Assembly (NCBI GenBank): GCA_900757285.1
Contig: CAAENI010000308.1
Span: 1-12,662, forward strand
Direction of reading: 5' to 3'
DNA length: 12,662 nucleotides
Origin: an uncultured Collinsella sp.
GTDB lineage: Bacteria > Actinomycetota > Coriobacteriia > Coriobacteriales > Coriobacteriaceae
Shown here: positions 1 to 6,018 of the stretch, in pieces
Numbering within the stretch: position 1 is the stretch's first letter
Layout: every line of letters starts with the position of its first letter
Program-made: the position numbers and the translations under genes
The notes under the pieces: model-generated
What the model saw: only the letters and a program-made list of their open reading frames with translations
Database searches by the model: none
Told to the model about the DNA's origin: nothing

Positions 1-7
1 ACGCTGC

Positions 8-106
8 GCGGGCCGCATTTGGACAATCTGACGTTCAACTTCAAGGGCGCGACCAGAAGGTCAGCGCCCTTTCGTTTCACGTCACCTTGTCTCAAATGCG
101 ACCCGC
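8..106. repeat. ~100-nt long imperfect hairpin, copy 1 (candidate structured RNA or palindromic repeat)
   Basis: The stretch folds into one long interrupted hairpin. The outer stem pairs 8-12 with 102-106, 14-21 with 93-100 and 22-26 (GACAA) with 87-91 (TTGTC). A middle stem pairs TGACGT (29-34) with ACGTCA (79-84). An inner stem pairs 43-50 with 64-71, then GACC (51-54) with GGTC (59-62) around an AGAA loop (55-58). A second element at 8989-9088 has the same plan, almost the same length and the same unpaired motifs, but different stem bases that also pair. It is flanked by CGCTGCGCGGG on the left and CCCGCTCGCTG on the right, as in copy 2. The strand cannot be decided because there are no informative G-U pairs. 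It could be a structured RNA, a transcription terminator family or a palindromic DNA repeat. The short open frame across it (19-222) is not a credible gene. Confidence 0.6.
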
Positions 107-142
107 TCGCTGTCGTTGCCAAAACATCGGCGTTGCTGGGCC

Positions 143-222
143 GGCACTTGGGGACGTTCCTTTTCTGCCGGCACCTGGGGACACTCCTTGTTGGGGTGGT
201 CATTGGGGACGTTCTTAAATGA
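143..222. repeat. REP-like tandem short repeats (GGGGAC-GTTCCTT type)
   Basis: Three partial units follow one another: CTTGGGGACGTTCCTTTTC, then CCTGGGGACACTCCTTGT, then ATTGGGGACGTTCTTAAAT. The first 49 nt (143-191) match 9137-9185 at 47 of 49 positions. CCGGCA (141-146) and TGCCGG (166-171) bracket the first unit as an inverted repeat. The GGGGAC-GTTCCTTTT motif resembles the REP-like repeats that accompany REP-associated tyrosine transposases (RAYT, IS200-like Y1 family), but no such transposase lies in the window, so that link is from memory and unproven. Confidence 0.5.
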
Positions 223-237
223 CTACTCAGGATGAGC

Positions 238-258
238 GTCCAAAAATCCGCGCTCGTT
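238..258. repeat. Short dispersed repeat GTCCAAAAATCC-CGCTCGT
   Basis: Positions 238-258 match 1107-1127 with a single difference (G for A at the thirteenth base). The two copies bracket the XRE-desulfoferrodoxin gene on both sides. The CGCTC end is shared with the arms of the inverted repeat at 1032-1095, so this is probably a solo piece of the same repeat family. Confidence 0.45.
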
Positions 259-272
259 CGATTGGCGCATGT

Positions 273-285
273 CTACGCAGCGTAG
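273..285. promoter_or_regulatory. 13-bp perfect dyad, candidate operator of the XRE-fusion gene
   Basis: CTACGCAGCGTAG is a perfect palindrome with 6-bp arms and one central base. It lies directly upstream of the best -35 candidate (287-292) and about 80 bp before the chosen start codon of the neighbouring regulator. XRE regulators commonly bind dyads near their own promoters. The link to this regulator is inferred from position only. Confidence 0.35.
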
Positions 286-286
286 G

Positions 287-315
287 TTGTCGAGCCTGGC
301 CTTCAAATGGATACT
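287..315 (+). promoter_or_regulatory. Candidate sigma-70 promoter for the XRE-fusion gene
   Basis: TTGTCG (287-292) and GATACT (310-315) are separated by 17 bp and each matches four of six consensus bases. Transcription would begin near 322, giving a leader of about 40 nt before the ATG at 364. The alternative ATG at 307 would lie upstream of that start, which favours 364 as the translation start. This is motif evidence only. Confidence 0.3.
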
Positions 316-363
316 GACTGTCGAACCGGTTCACTCCATTTCTTCAATTTGATTGGACAGCCC

Positions 364-984
364 ATGAACCAGACACGGCAAACCAATGCCTCCCATACTT
401 TTTTGGCAGCGCATGCCATTAAGCAGCTGCGCGAAGAGCGCGGCCTCACCCAGCGCGCCCTGGCGGAAAGCCTTGGTGTGACCGATAAAGCCGTCAGCAA
501 GTGGGAATCCGGCCGCGGCCTTCCCGACATTTCCCTCGTTGAGCCTTTGGCCCAGAGACTCGGCATAAGCGTGGCTGAGCTTTTGGCTGGTGACATTCGG
601 GCCAACGCCAACCGTGCAGGCAATATGCTCAAAGGCGTCTTTTACGTTTGCCCTATCTGCGGAAACGTTGTGCACGCGCTCGGAGAAGGCAGCTTTAGCT
701 GCTGTGGCTCCACGATGTTTCCCCAGGAGGCCGAAGAGCCGGACGCGGACCACGCCTTTTCCATCGAGCGCATCGAGGACGATTGGTACGTCACGCTCGA
801 TCATCCCATGACCAAGGATCACTACATTAGCTTTGTGGCATATGCGACTATGGACGGCGTCTGCTTTAAGAAGCTCTATCCAGAGCAATCGGTGCAGCCG
901 CGCTTCCATATTACCGGGCGCGGCAGGATATATCTTTACTGCAACCAACACGGGCTCTTTACGTCGCTGACGCCTCGCAAATAA
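364..984 (+). CDS. XRE-family HTH regulator fused to a desulfoferrodoxin-like iron domain
   Basis: This 206-residue cytoplasmic protein has two parts. Residues ~16-75 are a Cro/C1-type helix-turn-helix (IKQLREERGLTQ, then VTDKAVSKWESGRGLPD, then LAQRLGISVAELL). Residues ~92-203 follow desulfoferrodoxin from end to end. A desulforedoxin-like Cys4 site is formed by C96-P-I-C99 and C113-C114. A superoxide-reductase-type His4Cys site is formed by H130, H147 (HPMT), H153 (DHYIS), C193 and H196 (CNQHG). The Glu-Lys pair that normally precedes the first His ligand in superoxide reductases is replaced by Ala-Asp (128-129). The likely role is transcriptional control by iron redox state or by superoxide, nitric oxide or oxygen; residual reductase activity is possible. 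An in-frame ATG at 307 would add 19 unrelated residues and overlaps the best -10, so 364 was preferred; the ribosome site is weak for both. The domain calls are firm and the function is inferred. Confidence 0.88.
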   Translation: MNQTRQTNASHTFLAAHAIKQLREERGLTQRALAESLGVTDKAVSKWESGRGLPDISLVEPLAQRLGISVAELLAGDIRANANRAGNMLKGVFYVCPICGNVVHALGEGSFSCCGSTMFPQEAEEPDADHAFSIERIEDDWYVTLDHPMTKDHYISFVAYATMDGVCFKKLYPEQSVQPRFHITGRGRIYLYCNQHGLFTSLTPRK

Positions 985-1031
985 CGGCTGTCTATCCGCC
1001 CTCCTCATGCGTTTCCCAGGGGACCCAAAAT

Positions 1032-1124
1032 GAGCGTGGATAATCTCCCGGTTTTGGCCTGTGTGCGGGCTCAAAGTGGGAGATTATCCACGCTCGTTAT
1101 CTGAGTGTCCAAAAATCCACGCTC
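1032..1124. repeat. 18-bp perfect inverted repeat plus a third copy of its outer arm, between convergent genes
   Basis: GAGCGTGGATAATCTCCC at 1032-1049 is the exact reverse complement of 1078-1095, across a 28-nt spacer. A further ATCCACGCTC at 1115-1124 repeats the outer part of the right arm. The element fills the 144-bp gap between the 3' ends of the XRE-fusion gene (+) and the RpiR gene (-). Read on the minus strand the hairpin is followed by CATTTTGGG, a poor T-run, so it could serve as a weak terminator for the RpiR gene. The arrangement is comparable to the 20-bp inverted repeat at 9237-9290, which also lies between convergent genes. Confidence 0.6.
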
Positions 1125-1128
1125 GTCG

Positions 1129-1983
1129 TTACTTGAGCCCGGGCAGGCGGGTGTAGGGAAACGACCGCTCGAGGAACTCGGAACAGCGGGCGTAATCTTT
1201 GGCAAAGTAGCTGCTGTAGAGCGAATCGAGCACGTATTGCACGGCGATGTGGCTGGCGAACTGCGTGATGCGGTGCGTCATACTCTCGTGGTCGCTCACC
1301 ATGAGATAGGCGGCAAAGCCGGGGTGAATGCGGGCGCAGTACGGTGTGCCGATGACGATGACCGGGACGCGTCGACTGCTGAGGATCGGCAAGATCTCCC
1401 TGAGGTTGGGGGCAAGGCCGCTGTAGGAGATGACAATCGCCACATGGTCGGGGCCCGAGGCGAGCGCCGTACGCACCTGCGCCTCGACGCTGCCGTAGCA
1501 CGTCGCGCTTTTACCGGCGGAAAGCAAGCGATCGCGGAACATTCCCGCTGGATACAGGTTATGCGAGCCCGTGTAGATGTCCACGGTGTCGGCGCGCATG
1601 ACGAGCTTGGCGGCGTAGTCGAGCTGTGCGGGGTCGAGCAGTTCCTGCGTTTCGGCCAAGGTGGTCTGGTAGAGCCCCTCCATGCGCTCCATTACCTGTG
1701 CGGGGGTGGAGGTGGCATCGAAGGGAAAGTTGATGTCCACGTCGCGCCGATTGCCCGCCTCGGTCGCCTGGCGGATGAGCTCGACCTTGAGGTCTTTGAA
1801 TCCCTCGAGGCCGAGCTTTTTGCAAAAGCGGTGCACGCTCGCGACCGAAACGTTGGCGCACGCGGCAAATTCCTTAATGGAAAGCCCGCGCACATCCTCG
1901 CCCATGGCGAGGGCCGTTTGCCCAAGTTGTTGCTCGGTGGGGGTGAGGCTTTTGCCCTGCGTGATCTTTCGCCTGATATCCAT
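1129..1983 (-). CDS. MurR/RpiR-family transcriptional regulator with SIS domain
   Basis: This 284-residue protein is of typical family length. The N-terminal RpiR-type HTH spans residues ~1-77, with the recognition segment at SIKEFAACANVSVASVHRF (35-53). A sugar-isomerase (SIS) fold spans ~120-255, with the phosphosugar-contact segments YTGSHN (137-142) and VISYSGL (184-190). Family members bind a phosphorylated sugar through the SIS domain and control its catabolic operon. ATG at 1983 is preceded by TAGGAGCC, a good ribosome site. It lies downstream of and on the same strand as the large glycosidase (166-bp gap, with an AT-rich stretch that could be its own promoter). The nearby 6-phospho-beta-glucosidase and EIIA suggest a phosphorylated sugar as ligand; the exact ligand is unknown. 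Confidence 0.9.
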   Translation of the reverse strand: MDIRRKITQGKSLTPTEQQLGQTALAMGEDVRGLSIKEFAACANVSVASVHRFCKKLGLEGFKDLKVELIRQATEAGNRRDVDINFPFDATSTPAQVMERMEGLYQTTLAETQELLDPAQLDYAAKLVMRADTVDIYTGSHNLYPAGMFRDRLLSAGKSATCYGSVEAQVRTALASGPDHVAIVISYSGLAPNLREILPILSSRRVPVIVIGTPYCARIHPGFAAYLMVSDHESMTHRITQFASHIAVQYVLDSLYSSYFAKDYARCSEFLERSFPYTRLPGLK

Positions 1984-2016
1984 ATGGCTCCTATGCGTTT
2001 GCGTCGCGATAAACCA

Positions 2017-2045
2017 ATCATAACGATAAATAAAACGTTCGGCTT
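2017..2045 (-). promoter_or_regulatory. AT-rich candidate promoter of the RpiR gene
   Basis: About 30 bp upstream of the RpiR start codon, 2008-2040 is a short AT-rich island in otherwise GC-rich DNA. On the minus strand it contains TATGAT (2022-2017), a good -10 match. The -35 position (AAGCCG, 2045-2040) is poor, so this may be an activator-dependent or regulated promoter. AACG and CGTT at the ends of 2023-2040 form a weak inverted pair. Confidence 0.25.
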
Positions 2046-2058
2046 GGCTGGGAGTTTT

Positions 2059-2085
2059 GGTCCGCCGGTCTATGAACGACGGACC
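2059..2085. other. 9-bp hairpin between the glycosidase and RpiR genes
   Basis: GGTCCGCCG (2059-2067) pairs with CGACGGACC (2077-2085), with one G-U pair if read as RNA and a 9-nt loop. On the minus strand it follows the glycosidase stop and is followed by AAAACTCCC, so it lacks the T-run of an intrinsic terminator. It may attenuate or stabilise the 3' end of the glycosidase transcript, or be a protein site. Confidence 0.35.
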
Positions 2086-2149
2086 GCTCGACGCCGTGCG
2101 GGCTCAACATGGGGGCACTGTCCTTGTTGGGCCGTTTGCGCCCGGGGCG

Positions 2150-4741
2150 TTACCCGAGCACACGTACGGGCCCCAAGAGGCCGCTGGGCTCGGAGGGCTC
2201 GGTCATGCCGAATATGTCGGGGACGGCGTGATCGAGGGTGTTGATGATGTCGATCGTAAGCGCGTGCTCACCGGCCAAAAGCGCGCCGACCTCAAAGCGG
2301 TAAGGCGGACAGATACGGGTGCCGAGGGATTTGCCGTCGAGGGCGACGGTTGCGGTCTCAAAGACCTCGCCAAGGTCGATGACGGTGCTGGTGACCGCTT
2401 CGCCCAGGACAAAGGAGGCCTGGTAGCGGAATGTGCCGGCCTTGCCGGGGAACTCGGCCGAGGAAAGGTCGTGCAGGTCTGCAAGCTCAACAGGCTCGCC
2501 AAAGGCATCGGTGCCAGGGGCAGAGAAGGCAACCGCCCAGGGCCCGTCGATGCATGCGGCTTCGTCTCCAACGGTTGCCGCGCCGGCGGAACCTGTAGCC
2601 CCAAGGACCACGATGCAGCTCTCGTAGGGAGCCAACTCGAGCGTGCCGTCAAAGGCGGCGGGCTCGGTGCCGTTGAGCAGGTCGAGGCGCGCGCCTGCAA
2701 CGGGTGTGCCGTCGGCAAGCGCAACCTGAGTGGAGATACCCTGCTTGGGATGCTCGTTGACGAGCATCAGATAGCTCTCGCCCGCCCGCTCGTAGCGCAG
2801 TGCGCGCAGCCAGGGCTGGGGCTCGGCGCAAACCACGGTCTGCATGCCGGTATTGGCAAGTGTGCCTGCGAGCCCGGTGGTCGCCAGGAGTTTGATGCCG
2901 GCGAGCGCGGTTGCATCCAGGGAGGCAAAGCCCTCGCGGCCTGCAGTGTCGCCGTCGTAGCGCTTGTTCGGCAACTTATCCAGCGCGTACACGGCAACGC
3001 CCGCGGCTGCGGCGCGCGCGGCAAAGTCGAGCACGGCTCCGCCGACAAACTCGGCTCCGGGCATCACCAGGCAGCGGTATGCCTGGCCGTTCACGCTAAA
3101 GCCGCTACCGTCTGCGGCAATTTCAACGGCATAGCGCCCTGCGTCCTCAAATGCCTCTGCTGGCACGATGTCAAAGTCGACCTGCGCGCGCATAAGCTCG
3201 GAGGCGGCATGCTGCATAAAGTTCGCCTCGCCTGCCCACTCGGCGTCCGCATGGTAGAGAAGCGCCGCCGGGGTCGTTGCACGCCCGCCGCTCAGCAGAC
3301 TCGCCGTACGGTTCATGTAGCTCATGAGCTGCCCAAAGTGTGCAAACTGGGGGTTTTGGCCATGCGCATAGAAATGCGGCGGGCAGTCCCAGTCGGGGAA
3401 GGCGGCCATGCTAAAGGCATGCGGCACAAACCAATTGACGCCGCGCACCAAAAAATGATCGGCGATCCACTTCATCTCGCGCAGGCCTTCGTGCCATCCA
3501 AATGCGCCAAAGACCTCGGCCATGCAGCGCCCCTGCTTTTTGGGGTCGAGGTGTGCTGCCGAGGAGCCCAGCTTGGGCAGCACGTAGTTATAGAACTCGA
3601 GGTCCCATACGCCGCGTCCGTAGCTGTGAAGGCCGCGGTCCATGCCGGGCACAAGCTGGTTGATCACGATGTCGACGCCCGCCATGTCCTGACCGCCCAC
3701 GGCGCGGAAGTAGTGCCCGGCGCCCACGCCCAGGCGCGCGTGGCAGTCCTTGTCTTCGATTACGTGACCGATGTATTGCACGCCGTGCGCGCGGCACCAG
3801 TCGCCGAGCTGGTCGCAGAAGCACTCCTTATAGAGGGTACTCGCGATGTCCATATAGACGTGGCGTACATGCGCGCCGGCCGGCTCGCGGTCCCACAGGT
3901 GCGGGAGCTCGTCCAGGTAGCGCTCGCCCAGCGCCGTGCGCAGGCGACGCTCAAGCTCGGCCGACCAGGGCAGGGGCGCGGTGGCCTTGCCGATGAGCGT
4001 ATCCGAGATGCCGTCGGGGCCCGTGGTGCCCTTCTCGTTGGCAAATCCGGGCTCATCGGAGAAAAAGCCCAGGATCGTCTTGCCAAACTCATCGCCCAGA
4101 TGCTCAAAATGCGGCTCGTAGACAGCATCGATGAGCTGCGCCACCGAGGCGCGGTCGACCATATTGATGTAGTCCTCGTTGTAGGAGGTCTTGCCGCTCG
4201 TGAACATCACGCATGCCTGCGTGAGGCCCGCAGGTGCATCGAAGACCAGGCGGCTGGGGTTGCCGTCTGCATCGTCGATTACTCGGTAAGCGACGTCGAC
4301 GGGGCTGCCGTCCTGCATAAATGTCACGCCGTAGAAGTGCTCGGTTTTGTCGAACATGTTGGCGAGCGCGATGCTTGCGGCGGACGTGGGACCCACGATG
4401 TTGAGTGTGCGGTGCGTGAGAACGATCTTGCGGAGCTCGGGCACGGCCTCCTTGACGGCGCCGTTGGCAAAGCCCGTGGGGAAGTGCGCGTCGTCCAAGA
4501 TCCAGAGCTTAAGGCCCAGCTGCTTGCACTCGTCAATGACAAAGCGCAAGTCGCGCCACCAGCCCTCGCCGCAAAAATCGGGGTGTGGGCGGCTTTCGAG
4601 ACAGACCTCGTGGATGTCGGCGCCGGCGATCTTTTCCAGATACTCGGCAATGGTCTTATGGCTCTCGCCCTTCATCCACAAAAACGGAAGCACGTGGTTG
4701 TCGTATGTGCCCTCGAGCACCTGCTGGTAGTACGCGGTCAT
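2150..4741 (-). CDS. Large cytoplasmic glycoside hydrolase, GH106-related (alpha-L-rhamnosidase-like)
   Basis: This 863-residue protein resembles bacterial glycosyl hydrolases loosely related to GH106 alpha-L-rhamnosidases. The N-terminal catalytic barrel opens with SRPHPDFCGEGWWRDL (50-65) and WILDDAHFPTGFANG (80-94), a hallmark of this group. Acidic residues in conserved-looking settings are E230 (FSDEPGF), E329 (GHVIED) and E409 (CMAEVFGAFGW); any two could be catalytic. The C-terminal ~730-863 looks like a galactose-binding-type beta-sandwich ending in PSGLLGPVRV. There is no signal peptide, so the substrate must be imported. ATG at 4741 is preceded by GGAGGATCC, a clear ribosome site; the frame stays open further upstream but without support. 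It is divergent from an AraC regulator, a common control arrangement. The exact linkage cleaved is not predictable, and rhamnose specificity is only a family hint. The opposite strand is open for 919 codons, which is composition bias. Confidence 0.82.
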   Translation of the reverse strand: MTAYYQQVLEGTYDNHVLPFLWMKGESHKTIAEYLEKIAGADIHEVCLESRPHPDFCGEGWWRDLRFVIDECKQLGLKLWILDDAHFPTGFANGAVKEAVPELRKIVLTHRTLNIVGPTSAASIALANMFDKTEHFYGVTFMQDGSPVDVAYRVIDDADGNPSRLVFDAPAGLTQACVMFTSGKTSYNEDYINMVDRASVAQLIDAVYEPHFEHLGDEFGKTILGFFSDEPGFANEKGTTGPDGISDTLIGKATAPLPWSAELERRLRTALGERYLDELPHLWDREPAGAHVRHVYMDIASTLYKECFCDQLGDWCRAHGVQYIGHVIEDKDCHARLGVGAGHYFRAVGGQDMAGVDIVINQLVPGMDRGLHSYGRGVWDLEFYNYVLPKLGSSAAHLDPKKQGRCMAEVFGAFGWHEGLREMKWIADHFLVRGVNWFVPHAFSMAAFPDWDCPPHFYAHGQNPQFAHFGQLMSYMNRTASLLSGGRATTPAALLYHADAEWAGEANFMQHAASELMRAQVDFDIVPAEAFEDAGRYAVEIAADGSGFSVNGQAYRCLVMPGAEFVGGAVLDFAARAAAAGVAVYALDKLPNKRYDGDTAGREGFASLDATALAGIKLLATTGLAGTLANTGMQTVVCAEPQPWLRALRYERAGESYLMLVNEHPKQGISTQVALADGTPVAGARLDLLNGTEPAAFDGTLELAPYESCIVVLGATGSAGAATVGDEAACIDGPWAVAFSAPGTDAFGEPVELADLHDLSSAEFPGKAGTFRYQASFVLGEAVTSTVIDLGEVFETATVALDGKSLGTRICPPYRFEVGALLAGEHALTIDIINTLDHAVPDIFGMTEPSEPSGLLGPVRVLG

Positions 4742-4855
4742 GGATCCTCCTTGGCTCGATCGATCTGCTGTATAGCACAGATTATGGACGCGTCGGCGCG
4801 TTCTGCTAATATCTGAATCACGACGAACTATGACCAAATCAACGATTGGCAAGCC
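4742..4855. promoter_or_regulatory. Divergent promoter region between the glycosidase and AraC genes
   Basis: This 114-bp gap must hold both promoters. For the AraC gene, TAATAT (4807-4812) is a good -10 with only a weak -35 (TATGGA, 4783-4788, 18-bp spacing). For the glycosidase on the minus strand, TATACA (4774-4769) is a possible -10. It overlaps the interrupted dyad TGCT-GTAT-AGCA (4766-4777), which is placed where a regulator could block or recruit polymerase. Weak -35 elements would fit activation by the adjacent AraC-type protein. Confidence 0.35.
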
Positions 4856-5848
4856 ATGGAGATCGACGAGCTCGAGCGTAGGCTCAGCGAACTGAGCGCC
4901 AGTGAGATCGCTTATAAAGACGGCATGGCATTTGATTGGTCGATTATGACCGAGCATGTCGAAATCGACGGATGCCCAGTGCGCAAGATTGGGCAGCCAG
5001 GGTTTGCCTACGCCCAGCCCGGCATGCCGCGTGGCCTGACGATAAGGAAAAACTCGCGCTTTAATGCAGTTCCCGAGCACGTGCATGATTACGTGGAGCT
5101 GAGCTATGTGTATCGCGGACGCTGCCCGCAGACGGTGGCGGGGGAGAGGCTCGAACTGGGCCGCAACGAGGTGCTTTTGCTCGACGCCCTCTGCCCGCAT
5201 GCCGTGGCGGCGCTTGGTGAGGACGACATCATGCTAAGCATGACCGTTTCACGCTCTTTTTTGCGCCGGAGCCTCGAGTCGAGCCTCTCGCGCGAGAGCG
5301 CGGTCTCGCGGTTTTTGTTCAACGCGCTCAACAGCGAGACGGACCATCGGGGCCATGTCCGTTTTCATTGCGGCGAGAGCCGTCGGATTCGGCGCTACAT
5401 GCAGGAGATGCTCTGTGAGCTGTATGACCCGAGCCCTAATGGTCCCGAGATCGTCCTGCGTCTGTTTCAGCTGTTTTTGGCCGAGCTCATGGATTGCTAC
5501 GAGCGCAAGCTGGTGCGCGGCGCGGCGGACGGCGCGGCGGGGCCCACTGCCCTGGTGACGGGAATGCTCGGCTATATCGATCGCGAATTCGCTGCATGCT
5601 CCCTCGAGGGGATGGCGGCGGAGTTTGGCTTGAGCCCTAATTATGCGACGGCGCTCCTCAAGCGGCATGTGGGCAAGACCTTTAGGCAGCTTGTGCAGGA
5701 GCGACGCCTGGTGCGTGCGGCCGAGCTTCTGCGCGGTGGCGCCACGGCCGGGGCGGCTGCGCATGCGGTGGGCTATGAAAACATGAGCTTCTTCTACCGT
5801 AAGTTTCACGACAAGTATGGCTGCACCCCCGCGGCATACCGCCGGTAA
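4856..5848 (+). CDS. AraC-family transcriptional regulator with N-terminal cupin sensor
   Basis: This 330-residue protein begins with a short helical leader, then a cupin-type sensor domain at ~60-135 containing PEHVHDYVELSYVYRG (73-88), where H75, H77 and E81 are the usual cupin positions. The C-terminal ~233-330 is a full AraC double helix-turn-helix, with LEGMAAEFGLSPNYATALLKRHVG (first HTH, 250-273) and AAHAVGYENMSFFYRKFHDKYG (second HTH, 301-322). Regulators of this build bind sugars or their derivatives and usually activate neighbouring transport or hydrolase genes. The divergent glycosidase 114 bp away and the downstream GH1 gene are the obvious targets. The ATG at 4856 has no strong ribosome site; ATGs at 4925 and 4946 are possible alternatives, but the first keeps the whole leader. 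Confidence 0.88.
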   Translation: MEIDELERRLSELSASEIAYKDGMAFDWSIMTEHVEIDGCPVRKIGQPGFAYAQPGMPRGLTIRKNSRFNAVPEHVHDYVELSYVYRGRCPQTVAGERLELGRNEVLLLDALCPHAVAALGEDDIMLSMTVSRSFLRRSLESSLSRESAVSRFLFNALNSETDHRGHVRFHCGESRRIRRYMQEMLCELYDPSPNGPEIVLRLFQLFLAELMDCYERKLVRGAADGAAGPTALVTGMLGYIDREFAACSLEGMAAEFGLSPNYATALLKRHVGKTFRQLVQERRLVRAAELLRGGATAGAAAHAVGYENMSFFYRKFHDKYGCTPAAYRR

Positions 5849-5899
5849 GCGCGGGGCGGATCGTCTTCGCTCCTTCGGTGTCAAAAAGTTTCAGCTGCA

Positions 5900-5914
5900 G
5901 CGCTGTTGCAGCGC
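5900..5914. promoter_or_regulatory. 15-nt dyad upstream of the 6-phospho-beta-glucosidase gene
   Basis: GCGCTG-TTG-CAGCGC is a perfect 6-bp inverted repeat with a 3-nt centre, in the 170-bp gap between the AraC and GH1 genes. TGCAGCGC also occurs twice in direct orientation (5896-5903 and 5908-5915). There is no T-run after it, so an operator is more likely than a terminator. A possible -10 (CATACT, 5976-5981) follows but has no matching -35, and no convincing promoter was found in the gap. Confidence 0.3.
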
Positions 5915-6018
5915 GCGTCTGCGAAAAGAAGTGTCCAAATCGGCGCCTTCGCCCTGGCCTGGAGCGACTCGGCGGCATACTCGTTTCATCAGCAACACGC
6001 ATGAGCGAGGAGGCACTT

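Noticed and set aside
19..222. A 67-codon open frame at the left edge
   Set aside because: It runs through the ~100-nt hairpin and the REP-like repeats and its translation is a by-product of them, with no ribosome site.
1..306. Direct plus inverted repeats that might suggest a CRISPR array
   Set aside because: Only two or three degenerate units occur, without regular spacers or cas genes.
1105..2244. A 379-codon plus-strand open frame opposite the RpiR gene
   Set aside because: The minus strand encodes a complete HTH-SIS protein with a ribosome site; the plus-strand frame has no recognisable domain.
2057..4816. A 919-codon open frame on the plus strand opposite the glycosidase gene
   Set aside because: It is antisense to a gene with clear family motifs and a ribosome site; its translation shows no recognisable domain and is rich in Val, Ala, Gly, His and Cys runs, as expected from GC-biased codons read backwards.
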